Part shown: piece after piece, positions 46,422 through 54,416 of the stretch
Layout of the letters: each line of letters starts with the position of its first letter
Numbering within the stretch: position 1 is the stretch's first letter
Assembly: GCF_042660675.1 (NCBI RefSeq)
Contig: NZ_JBHSUL010000031.1
Location: 62,001-126,000 of the forward strand
DNA length: 64,000 nt
From: Marinilactibacillus sp042660675
GTDB lineage: Bacteria > Bacillota > Bacilli > Lactobacillales > Carnobacteriaceae_A
Direction: 5' to 3'
Translations under genes and position numbers: made by a program
The notes under the pieces: model-generated
Database searches by the model: none
Seen by the model: only the letters and a program-made list of their open reading frames with translations
Told to the model about the DNA's origin: nothing

Positions 46422-47276
46422 ATGAACTTTAGATATTTTTATCATAATCATATTAAGCCTATGATACCTGACAAATTTTTTGTTAAAAGGCTATATGAGA
46501 ATAAAACTGGCAAAAAATTAAATCTAAAAAATCCTGAAACATTCAATGAAAAGATACAATGGATGAAAATAAATTATCGAAATGATTTATTGACTACTTG
46601 TGTGGATAAATATAAAGTTAGAACAATCATTGAAAATAGGTTGGACTCCAATATTCTGAATGAACTTTATGGAGTATATAATAGCATAAATGAAATAGAC
46701 ATTGATAATCTTCCTAATGAATTTGTGATGAAAACTACTGCAGGCTGGGGGGATATTATAATTTGTAGAGATAAAAGTAATTTTAATTGGAATAAAGAAA
46801 AATCCAAAATTGAAAATAGTTTAAATTCAAATAATTATGAAATTGGAAGAGAATGGGCTTATAAAAATGTAAACAATAAGATTATTGTAGAAAAATTATT
46901 ACTGGATAACCAAGAAATTCCAAATGATTATAAGTTTTTTTGTTTTAATGGGAAAGTTGAATACATTCAAGTTGATTCAGATCGGTTTTCTGAACATAAA
47001 AGAAATTTATACGATGTCGAGTGGAATTTGTTAAATGTTAAATATAAATATCCTAATATTATTGAAAAAATAAGTAAACCTATCAATCTTGATAGAATGA
47101 TTGAAATATCTAAAAAATTATCTGAGGGATTCCCTTTTGTCAGAGTAGACTTATATTCGTTAGATACTGAAATAATTTTTGGAGAATTAACTTTTTATCC
47201 TGAAAGTGGAATGGGTAATTTTGTACCGGAAGAATATGATCTTAAGATTGGATCACATTTAAAATTAGACATATAA
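46422..47276 (+). CDS. TupA-like ATP-grasp family protein
   Basis: A 284-residue predicted cytoplasmic protein. The opening (NHIKPMIPDKFFVKRLYENKTG, then NPETFNEKIQWMK and VDKYKVR) and the later FVMKTTAGWGD, VEKLLL, DYKFFCFNGKVEYIQVD and VRVDLYSLDTEIIFGELTFYPESG match the pattern of TupA-like ATP-grasp proteins. ATP-grasp enzymes join a carboxylate to an amine. The best-known member is linked to teichuronopeptide, a wall polymer of glutamate and glucuronate in alkaliphilic Bacillus. Since this locus makes uronic acids, amidation of uronate by an amino acid is a reasonable guess. Many relatives in capsule loci have no proven function. Confidence 0.78.
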   Translation: MNFRYFYHNHIKPMIPDKFFVKRLYENKTGKKLNLKNPETFNEKIQWMKINYRNDLLTTCVDKYKVRTIIENRLDSNILNELYGVYNSINEIDIDNLPNEFVMKTTAGWGDIIICRDKSNFNWNKEKSKIENSLNSNNYEIGREWAYKNVNNKIIVEKLLLDNQEIPNDYKFFCFNGKVEYIQVDSDRFSEHKRNLYDVEWNLLNVKYKYPNIIEKISKPINLDRMIEISKKLSEGFPFVRVDLYSLDTEIIFGELTFYPESGMGNFVPEEYDLKIGSHLKLDI

Positions 47277-47305
47277 AATTATGAATACTTGAATCGAGGA
47301 AGTAC

Positions 47306-48778
47306 ATGTTATTTAATTCATTAGAATTTATATTTATTTTTTTACCAATTGTAGTAGTATTATTCTTTTTTTTTAATAGAATAAATCTGAAATTGGGGAA
47401 AGCTTTTTTACTAATAGCTTCATTGTTTTTTTACGGTTATTGGCAATATACATACGTTTTATTAATTTTAGCGTCTATATTTGTCAATTTTTTTACGGGG
47501 AAATTTTTAATAAAAAATAGTAATTTAAACTCTAGTGACACAATAAGGAAATTATTGTTGATTTTTGGAATCTCTTTTAATTTGGGAATACTTATATATT
47601 TTAAGTATTTTGATTTTTTAATTGAAAACCTAAATAGTCTCTCTAATTTCTCAATTGATTTATTGGATTTAGCTCTGCCGTTAGCTATTAGTTTTTTTAC
47701 CTTTCAACAAATTGCTTATATAGTAGATACTTATAAAGGAAATAGTGAAGATTATGACTTCATCAGCTATTCTCTTTTCGTAACATTTTTCCCTCAGTTA
47801 ATAGCAGGACCGATAGTTCATCATAGAGAGCTTTTACCTCAATTAAACTTAGAGAAAAATAAGATTTTAAATTATGAAAATGTTGCCCTTGGACTTTATA
47901 TTTTTTCGATTGGACTATTTAAAAAGGTAATTATAGCAGATTCTTTCGCAGTATGGGCGAATCAAGGCTTTTCTTCAAGTGAACCTTTACCTTTCCTTCA
48001 TGCTTGGATTGCAAGTTTATCTTATACGTTCCAGCTCTATTATGACTTTAGTGGGTATTCTGATATGGCTATAGGTATTGGTTTATTATTCAATATCAGA
48101 TTGCCATTAAATTTCAACTCACCGTATAAATCAATTCATATACAAGAGTTCTGGCAAAAATGGCACATAACGTTAAGCAAATTTTTAACTGATTATATAT
48201 ATATACCTTTAGGTGGTAATCGTAAAGGATTATATAGAATATATATTAATATATTTTTAGTATTTTTAATTAGTGGAATATGGCATGGAAGTGGTTGGAC
48301 TTTTATAATCTGGGGAGTATGCCATGGAATAGCTAGCATTATTTATCGATTATGGAAAAAATATTCCAATTATAAATTACCTAAATGGTTTGCTTGGTTT
48401 ATTACTTTTCAATTTGTCAACTTTACGTGGATTATCTTTCGTTCAAATTCAATCAATCAAGCCATAAATTTAATATTAGGAATGTTGGGTTTAAATGGTA
48501 TAGAGTTAGGATTGTTAGATGTTTATGATACAAATGTTGGATTATTATCTATTGTTACTCTACTTGAGAGTTTATTAGACATCTCTCTTGCAGGTTCAAT
48601 TCAAATTTTAATCTTGGTGTTCTTTGTTTTGATAGCTACTTTAACTTTCAAAAATACATATCAAAAATCAATTGAGTTCACAAACAATAAAAAAGAAGGT
48701 GTTACTACTTTTATAATATTAAGTGTCTCAGTTTTGTTTTTGATCAGAGTAACTGAGTTTTTATATTTCAACTTTTAG
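47306..48778 (+). CDS. MBOAT-family membrane O-acyltransferase (AlgI/DltB/PatA-like)
   Basis: A 490-residue polytopic enzyme that moves an acyl group across the membrane for transfer to surface glycan. FNSLEFIFIFLPIVVVLFF, YYDFSGYSDMAIGIGLLF, NFNSPYKS and IQEFWQKWHITLSKFL are classical for the family, and the invariant His327 is in SGIWHGSGW. CGAGGAAG precedes the ATG. The next gene is the SGNH-type partner usual for AlgI-like acylation systems. Confidence 0.94.
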   Translation: MLFNSLEFIFIFLPIVVVLFFFFNRINLKLGKAFLLIASLFFYGYWQYTYVLLILASIFVNFFTGKFLIKNSNLNSSDTIRKLLLIFGISFNLGILIYFKYFDFLIENLNSLSNFSIDLLDLALPLAISFFTFQQIAYIVDTYKGNSEDYDFISYSLFVTFFPQLIAGPIVHHRELLPQLNLEKNKILNYENVALGLYIFSIGLFKKVIIADSFAVWANQGFSSSEPLPFLHAWIASLSYTFQLYYDFSGYSDMAIGIGLLFNIRLPLNFNSPYKSIHIQEFWQKWHITLSKFLTDYIYIPLGGNRKGLYRIYINIFLVFLISGIWHGSGWTFIIWGVCHGIASIIYRLWKKYSNYKLPKWFAWFITFQFVNFTWIIFRSNSINQAINLILGMLGLNGIELGLLDVYDTNVGLLSIVTLLESLLDISLAGSIQILILVFFVLIATLTFKNTYQKSIEFTNNKKEGVTTFIILSVSVLFLIRVTEFLYFNF

Positions 48779-48804
48779 AAATCAATTGTAAAGAAGGTTG
48801 TATT

Positions 48805-49866
48805 TTGTACAAAAATAATCTTAAATCAAGTAAAACCTGGGTCATTACACTTCTTCTATCAGTGATGATTTTTTTAATTTTAATAATAACGTTTAATACT
48901 TTTGTAGATCCTAACTGGTCTTTTAATCATAGTAATCGTTTTAACGCAGTACAAGTTAGCTCTAACTTTAGAAAATCAAAAGCAAATTATTTGAAATATA
49001 AACCTGATACTTATAATACATTATTACTTGGAAGTAGTAGAATTGAGTTTATTAATCAAGAACATTTCAATGAAAAAACTTTTAATTATGGTGTTCCATC
49101 AGCAGCATATCAAGAATTTGAAAGTATAATTGATTTTGTTATTGAACAACAAGATGGTATAGAACTAGAAAAAATTATTATAGGGTTAGATTTTTTTATT
49201 ACGCGAGAAGAAAATGGTGCAGATATCTATAACCAATCATTATTAACTGAAGCATTAACTAATGTTTCAGACGATTCATTCAGGTATAAGGAATTATTGT
49301 CGATTGATACATTTTTTAATTCTATTGAAAATTCTTATTATTCTCTCAATAAATACTTTGGTTCGGATAAAAATATTTCTTATAGAAATAGAAATAATGT
49401 AGGTTTTGCAAAAAAATACAGTGTTAAAGAGACTGAAGATAATATGAAAAAAAGAATAGAATTTTTTAGGAATACTAGATATGATGAAAGCTATATTTAT
49501 AATACCAATTACAAAGAAGAATTATTTATTCTTAAAAATAAATATCCTAATACTGAATTTGTAGTTTTTACAAATCCCATTACTATTGAATTGTTTGAAA
49601 CATTGAAAGAAGAAAACAAAGAAGATGAATTTAAAAGATGGATACGAGAAACAGTTGAAGTTTTTGGAGAAGTTCATAATTTCATTGGAAATAATAGTGT
49701 GACTTCAGACAAAGAAAACTATCAAGATTCTGATCATTATTATCCTCATGTTGGTGATTATATTACTTACTACTTAGACGGAAAACTTAATGAAGTGCCT
49801 AGTGATTTTGGTACCGAGATAAATAAAGAAAATATTGATGAAGAACTAAGTAAACTTTTTCATTAA
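48805..49866 (+). CDS. Membrane-anchored SGNH/AlgJ-like acylation partner of the MBOAT protein
   Basis: A 353-residue protein with TTG start after AAGAAGG. One N-terminal helix (about 12-34) puts the rest outside. TLLLGSSRIEF gives the putative nucleophile Ser77 or Ser78, and SDHYYPHVGDY near the end gives Asp310 and His311/His315 of an SGNH-like triad. Proteins of this kind accept acyl groups from an MBOAT partner and esterify polysaccharide, as AlgJ/AlgX do. The 26-base gap and gene order support a pair. The fold is inferred from motifs only. Confidence 0.75.
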   Translation: MYKNNLKSSKTWVITLLLSVMIFLILIITFNTFVDPNWSFNHSNRFNAVQVSSNFRKSKANYLKYKPDTYNTLLLGSSRIEFINQEHFNEKTFNYGVPSAAYQEFESIIDFVIEQQDGIELEKIIIGLDFFITREENGADIYNQSLLTEALTNVSDDSFRYKELLSIDTFFNSIENSYYSLNKYFGSDKNISYRNRNNVGFAKKYSVKETEDNMKKRIEFFRNTRYDESYIYNTNYKEELFILKNKYPNTEFVVFTNPITIELFETLKEENKEDEFKRWIRETVEVFGEVHNFIGNNSVTSDKENYQDSDHYYPHVGDYITYYLDGKLNEVPSDFGTEINKENIDEELSKLFH

Positions 49867-49959
49867 TTTAATTTTAAAGATATTTTCTTTAACTTAAATA
49901 ATTGTATTATTAGGTAAAAAGATAGAACAGTTTTTAGAAGATGGCGGGAGTTAATGACT

Positions 49960-50973
49960 ATGAAGCAAACTATGAATAGGGATAAAAAAATTGATGTTCT
50001 AAGAAGTCTTGCCTTATTAGGTATTGTTTTAGCTCATGTAAATCCTCCAGATAGTTTTATACAACTTAGAAGTTTCGATGTTCCCTTAATGGTATTATTG
50101 ATGGGTATATCTTTTTCTATAAGTAATAAAAATAATGTTCGGTTAAAAGACTATTTGATTAAAAGAGTGAAAAAATTAGTACTCCCAACTTGGGGATTAT
50201 TAATTATATTTTTTACTTTTTTTTATGTAATGTCTATTATTACTAATGAACAATTTTATTTTAGTACAAGGGAAATTTTTTTCACCTTTACATTTATTGA
50301 CGGAATAGATTATGTTTGGATAATTCAAGTATTTATTTCAATAGCAGTTTTTCTTCCTTTTCTGTATAAATACAATATTAAAATGGAGAAAAATAAGCAT
50401 TACTTACTATTTTTATTTCTACTTTTTATATTCTACGAAACTTTGATGGTATTTTCAAAAACTTTAGATAGTGACACTAAGTTTTATTTTGAGCATTTCA
50501 TTTTGTTCACTATTGGTTATGGATGGATTGCTGCTTTAGGTATTAGAATTAAACAATTTAGTCGTAAAGAGGTAGCTATGCTTGCATCCCTTTTCTTAGT
50601 CATATATTCAGTACTATTACTCGGTTATAGTTTTGAACTTACGAATAATTTCAAGTATCCTCCAACCCTATATTACTTTTCTTATGCACTAACTTTTGGG
50701 CTATTTAGTTATACGATTTTAGACTGGAAGGTCTTTAATAAATTGAAAGATCTAAAGTTGTTTTACTATTTCTCGGATAATTCTTTTTGGCTTTACTTGC
50801 TTCATATATTCCCAATTTACTTTTTACAAATTTATAAAGAAGAGTTATTCTTCTTTAACTCTAATTTTGTAATAAGATTTTTGTTTGTATTAATAGTTTC
50901 AATTGTTTTGCGTTACTTTCAAATCAAATTGAATCAAAGTTATAAAACGTTTATTACAAAGAAAAATATATAG
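49960..50973 (+). CDS. Acyltransferase 3 family membrane protein (OafA/WecH-like)
   Basis: A 337-residue protein with about ten helices. ATG 49960 has GCGGGAG 9 bases upstream; ATG 49954 is too close. The family opening KKIDVLRSLALLGIVLAHVNPP contains the conserved Arg and the catalytic-type His of PF01757 proteins, and a late FWLYLLHIFPIYFL helix also fits. It probably adds acetyl or another acyl group to a sugar or lipid intermediate. With the MBOAT pair it gives locus 2 two independent acylation routes. Confidence 0.87.
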   Translation: MKQTMNRDKKIDVLRSLALLGIVLAHVNPPDSFIQLRSFDVPLMVLLMGISFSISNKNNVRLKDYLIKRVKKLVLPTWGLLIIFFTFFYVMSIITNEQFYFSTREIFFTFTFIDGIDYVWIIQVFISIAVFLPFLYKYNIKMEKNKHYLLFLFLLFIFYETLMVFSKTLDSDTKFYFEHFILFTIGYGWIAALGIRIKQFSRKEVAMLASLFLVIYSVLLLGYSFELTNNFKYPPTLYYFSYALTFGLFSYTILDWKVFNKLKDLKLFYYFSDNSFWLYLLHIFPIYFLQIYKEELFFFNSNFVIRFLFVLIVSIVLRYFQIKLNQSYKTFITKKNI

Positions 50974-50994
50974 CATTATTTAAGTAGTACAGAT

Positions 50995-51024
50995 TTGATA
51001 ATAAAATAAATTTTAAAATATATA
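50995..51024 (+). promoter_or_regulatory. Possible promoter before the second flippase
   Basis: TTGATA (50995-51000), 18-base spacer, TATATT (51019-51024), in the 196-base gap before the flippase. Surrounding DNA is so AT-rich that chance matches are likely. Confidence 0.25.
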
Positions 51025-51169
51025 TTTAACATATTTAGTAGATCTTTACTAATCAATTAAAATGAAATTTTAAATTGGAATAAGTATTTTATACTCTGAA
51101 GGGATAGATACTATTTAAATTGATTAAGAGAGGTACTACTCTAAATTTTAAATATACGAGGTGAATAAA

Positions 51170-52678
51170 GTGAGATCAAAAAAAGCTTTAAGAAATATTT
51201 CTGCATCATTTGTTTTACAGATAGTTGTCGCAATTTCTGGATTAATAGTTCCAAGGTTTATTCTTACAGCCTTTGGATCGGACGTTAATGGGTTAACTTC
51301 TTCTATTACCCAATTTTTAAGTTATATAGCACTTGTTGAAGGTGGAATCGCTGGGGTAACTCGAGCTGCACTTTATAAACCTTTAGCAGAAAATGATATA
51401 AAACAATTAAGCATAGTTACAAAGAGTACGGAAGTTTTTTTTAGAAAAATTAGTTACTTCTTTTTATTGTATATTTTTGTGTTAATGATATTTTATCCAC
51501 TAATTGTTGAAAATTCTTTTGATTGGTTTTATACCTCTTCTCTTATTGGAATAATTGGAATAAGTACTTTTGGCCAATACTACTTTGGAATAACTTACCA
51601 GACATTACTGCAAGCAGATCAAAGACAATATATAGCCAACTATATCCAAGTAGTTACAATAATTATAAATACGATTATTATTGTAGCACTGATCAGTTTC
51701 GGATCAAGTATCCATATAGTTAGACTGTTTAGTGCTACTATCTTTTTAATTAGACCAATAGTACTTCATTTTTATGTTAATAAACATTATAGTCTTGACA
51801 AAAAAGTTAAAAGTGACAACAATGCAGTATCTCAGAAAAGAGACGGATTAGGGCATCATATGGCTTATTTTATTCATTCAAATACTGATGTAGTAATATT
51901 AACTTTGTTTTCATCTTTATATGATGTATCTGTCTATGCAATCTACTCTATGATTGTTCGCTCAATTACGAATATAGTAAAGATATTTTCATCTGGTATT
52001 GAAGCAGCTTTTGGAAACATGATTAGTAATAATGAGACAGAGAATTTAAAGAAAAGTTTTACAATGGTTGATACAGGATCTTCTATAGTTACAGTTACTA
52101 TTTTCTCAACTGCAATTGTAATGATATTACCTTTTGTACAAATATATACAACAGGAGTTGAAGATACTAATTATATTAGGCCCGCTTTTGCATACCTTAT
52201 ACTATTAGCAGAAGCACTCTACAGTATGAGATTGCCATATCAATCAATAGCTTTAGCAGCAGGTAAGTATAAAGAAACTAAAAAAGGAGCTTACATAGAA
52301 GCTGTAAGTAATATTCTCATTTCTTTGATAATGGTAAATTTACTTGGCTTAATAGGAGTAGCAATTGGAACTCTAATTTCAATGCTATTCAGAACACTTG
52401 ATTATATGCTATTTGCCATTAATAATATACTGCATTTTAAAAAGTTTTATCTTGTTAAAAGAATTTCAACAAATATATCAATTTTTGTCATCGTTTACGG
52501 TTTATCCTTGTTTATTGGAATTAATAATATTGATACTTATATTGACTGGGTAATAAAAGCATTGGTTATGACACTAATTGCCGGTACAATCAGTGTAGCA
52601 ATTAACTTCATTTTATATAGTGAAGATTTTAAAAAATTATTGAATATATTTTTAAATAAATCTTCAATAAAAGATTAG
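51170..52678 (+). CDS. Polysaccharide flippase (Wzx, MOP superfamily) of locus 2
   Basis: A 502-residue protein with 12 to 14 helices. GTG 51170 follows CGAGGTG with proper spacing; GTG 51161 overlaps the site. NISASFVLQIVVAISGLIVPRFIL, FGSDVNGLTSSITQFLSYIAL and EGGIAGVTRAALYKPLA are typical of the branch of capsule flippases found with Gram-positive capsules. It exports the locus 2 lipid-linked repeat. A decayed copy of the same gene lies at 60461-60860, so this flippase type once existed twice nearby. Confidence 0.92.
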   Translation: MRSKKALRNISASFVLQIVVAISGLIVPRFILTAFGSDVNGLTSSITQFLSYIALVEGGIAGVTRAALYKPLAENDIKQLSIVTKSTEVFFRKISYFFLLYIFVLMIFYPLIVENSFDWFYTSSLIGIIGISTFGQYYFGITYQTLLQADQRQYIANYIQVVTIIINTIIIVALISFGSSIHIVRLFSATIFLIRPIVLHFYVNKHYSLDKKVKSDNNAVSQKRDGLGHHMAYFIHSNTDVVILTLFSSLYDVSVYAIYSMIVRSITNIVKIFSSGIEAAFGNMISNNETENLKKSFTMVDTGSSIVTVTIFSTAIVMILPFVQIYTTGVEDTNYIRPAFAYLILLAEALYSMRLPYQSIALAAGKYKETKKGAYIEAVSNILISLIMVNLLGLIGVAIGTLISMLFRTLDYMLFAINNILHFKKFYLVKRISTNISIFVIVYGLSLFIGINNIDTYIDWVIKALVMTLIAGTISVAINFILYSEDFKKLLNIFLNKSSIKD

Positions 52679-52980
52679 TATTTTTAATTTTTATTAATGA
52701 AATAAAATATTCAAGGTTTTATAAAACACTTTTACAATATAAAAACTTTACGACATTGAGAGAGTGCAACAGAGTGAACAATTTTGCACTCTCTCAATTG
52801 TTAAAGTAATTCAATATTTTAGTTATACATATTGTATAACTAACTGACAATATTTATACTTAATTTTTTAGAATAAAGATACAAACAAAAAAGAATATAA
52901 TATTTAAAAACACCTTGAATATAATAAATACAAAATCGTGTTGACTTTTAAATTCTAAAAAATGAGGAGTATTATACAAA
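52679..52980 (+). other. 302-base intergenic region after glycan locus 2
   Basis: It holds the inverted repeat at 52756-52797, then AT-rich DNA. TTGACT at 52941-52946 has no matching -10 because the next gene's ribosome site (GAGGAG, 52964-52969) lies where it would be. No small gene seen. Confidence 0.45.
52756..52797. terminator. Perfect inverted repeat, probable terminator of locus 2
   Basis: TTGAGAGAGTGCAA (52756-52769) and TTGCACTCTCTCAA (52784-52797) pair over 14 bases with a 14-base loop. No clean T run follows on either strand, so it may be a transcript-end stabiliser or a protein site instead of a classic terminator. Confidence 0.5.
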
Positions 52981-54342
52981 ATGTCAATTGAAAAATTCAC
53001 ATTAGGAACTCGTTACGTTAATATCGAAGCAGCAGTCACTCAAAAAGAACTCAGTACTGTCCAAAATATAAAAGCTGATTTTAAACATAAGAAATGCATC
53101 AAATTCATTCCTGCAAGTGGTGCAGCTTCCAGAATGTTTAAAGATTTATATAATTTTTTAGAAAATCAAGAAAAAAATGAAAGTGTACGCTTTTTCTTAG
53201 AAAATATAAGATATTTCCCTTTCTATATGGAAATCAAAAACAATTTAATCATTCCCGACAATATTAATCATTCTATCGATGAAGATAAGAGTATTATAAA
53301 TTCTGTACTACATCAAAACTTACAATTAAGCAGCTTACCCAAAGCATTAATTAAAATGCATGATTATGGATCTTTTGTTACTACTCCTATCGATGAACAA
53401 ATTTTCGAAGGCGAACAGTATCTCAACAATGGGAACGTGAAATTGCATTTCACAATTTCAAAAGAACATGAAGGATTGTTTAACGAATATGTGGAAGAAG
53501 CAACTAAGGGAAAAGAACATATTAATATAACTTATTCGTTTCAAAAGCCAGAAACGAATACAATGGCTGTTGATATGGGTAATAAGCCTTTTCTTATAGA
53601 AAATGGAGAAGTTTTATACCGTCCAGGTGGACATGGCTCTTTGATTGAAAATTTGAATGACTTAGATGCAGATATTATCTTTATCAAAAATATTGATAAT
53701 GTGTGTCATAGAAGCCGTATAGAAGAAACCATTGACTCTAAAAAGCAATTAGCAAGTATTGGTCTAGAAATTAAAAAGCAGATTGATCAGTATATTGAGA
53801 GTCTATTAACAAATGATTATAATCTTGAAGAAATTAAAGCTTTCATGAATGACACTTTGAATATCACATTAAAAAGTGAGTGGACAAAAGAAAAAGCTTT
53901 ACGATTTTTAGATAGACCGCTTAGAGTATGTGGAGTCGTTGAAAACTCAGGAGAACCTGGTGGAGGTCCCTTTATAGTGGACAACGGAGATTATCTTGAT
54001 TTACAAATATGTGAAACTTCAGAGATTGATTTAAACGATGAAGAAAAAGTCGAAATTTTAAACGCTTCTCAATACTTTAATCCAGTTGACTTAGTTTGCT
54101 TTGTTAAGGATCATAAAGGTGCTAAGTATGATTTAACAGAATTTGTAAACGAAGATCGATATTTCATTACTGAAAAGACACATAATGGTAGAGAGTTAAA
54201 AGCCTTAGAACATCCAGGGCTTTGGAATGGCGCAATGCACCATTGGAATACATTGTTTGTAGAAGTCCCTTCGTCTACCTTTAATCCGGTTAAGACAGTT
54301 AATGATTTATTGAGAGAAGGACATAGAGCATGTAATACGTGA
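52981..54342 (+). CDS. DUF4301-like protein, possible nucleotidyltransferase fold
   Basis: A 453-residue protein without signal peptide or membrane helix. KFIPASGAASRMFKDLYNF near residue 40, FFLENIRYFPFY, a central YRPGGHGSLIENLNDLDADI, FIKNIDNVC and the later LRVCGVVENSGEPGGGPF match my memory of DUF4301 proteins, which are known mainly from Bacteroidetes. The opening glycine-rich loop and the RPGGHG(S/A)LI motif recall sugar nucleotidyltransferases, so a sugar-nucleotide role is possible but unproven. It stands alone between an inverted repeat and the CWB2 triplet. Confidence 0.7.
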   Translation: MSIEKFTLGTRYVNIEAAVTQKELSTVQNIKADFKHKKCIKFIPASGAASRMFKDLYNFLENQEKNESVRFFLENIRYFPFYMEIKNNLIIPDNINHSIDEDKSIINSVLHQNLQLSSLPKALIKMHDYGSFVTTPIDEQIFEGEQYLNNGNVKLHFTISKEHEGLFNEYVEEATKGKEHINITYSFQKPETNTMAVDMGNKPFLIENGEVLYRPGGHGSLIENLNDLDADIIFIKNIDNVCHRSRIEETIDSKKQLASIGLEIKKQIDQYIESLLTNDYNLEEIKAFMNDTLNITLKSEWTKEKALRFLDRPLRVCGVVENSGEPGGGPFIVDNGDYLDLQICETSEIDLNDEEKVEILNASQYFNPVDLVCFVKDHKGAKYDLTEFVNEDRYFITEKTHNGRELKALEHPGLWNGAMHHWNTLFVEVPSSTFNPVKTVNDLLREGHRACNT

Positions 54343-54370
54343 TATACCTTATTTAAAATTATGAATAGGA

Positions 54371-54393
54371 TCCGATAATAAAAGTGGTATAAA
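54371..54393 (+). promoter_or_regulatory. Conserved upstream box, copy 1 of 3
   Basis: TCCGATAAT followed by GGTATAA, starting 46 bases before the ATG of the first tandem CWB2 paralogue. The same arrangement occurs before the other two. TATAAA at 54388-54393 could be a -10; no TTGACA-like -35 is present at the normal distance, suggesting a regulator or alternative sigma site. Confidence 0.45.
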
Positions 54394-54416
54394 AAAAACG
54401 ATAACGAGGAGATAAC

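Noticed and set aside
51523..51723. 66-codon plus-strand frame within the second flippase
   Set aside because: Out-of-frame shadow of a gene with clear flippase features; no independent signals.
52756..52797. Perfect 14-base inverted repeat as an attachment or transposon end
   Set aside because: There is no target-site duplication, integrase or transposase nearby, and no second copy was noticed; a transcription-end hairpin is simpler.
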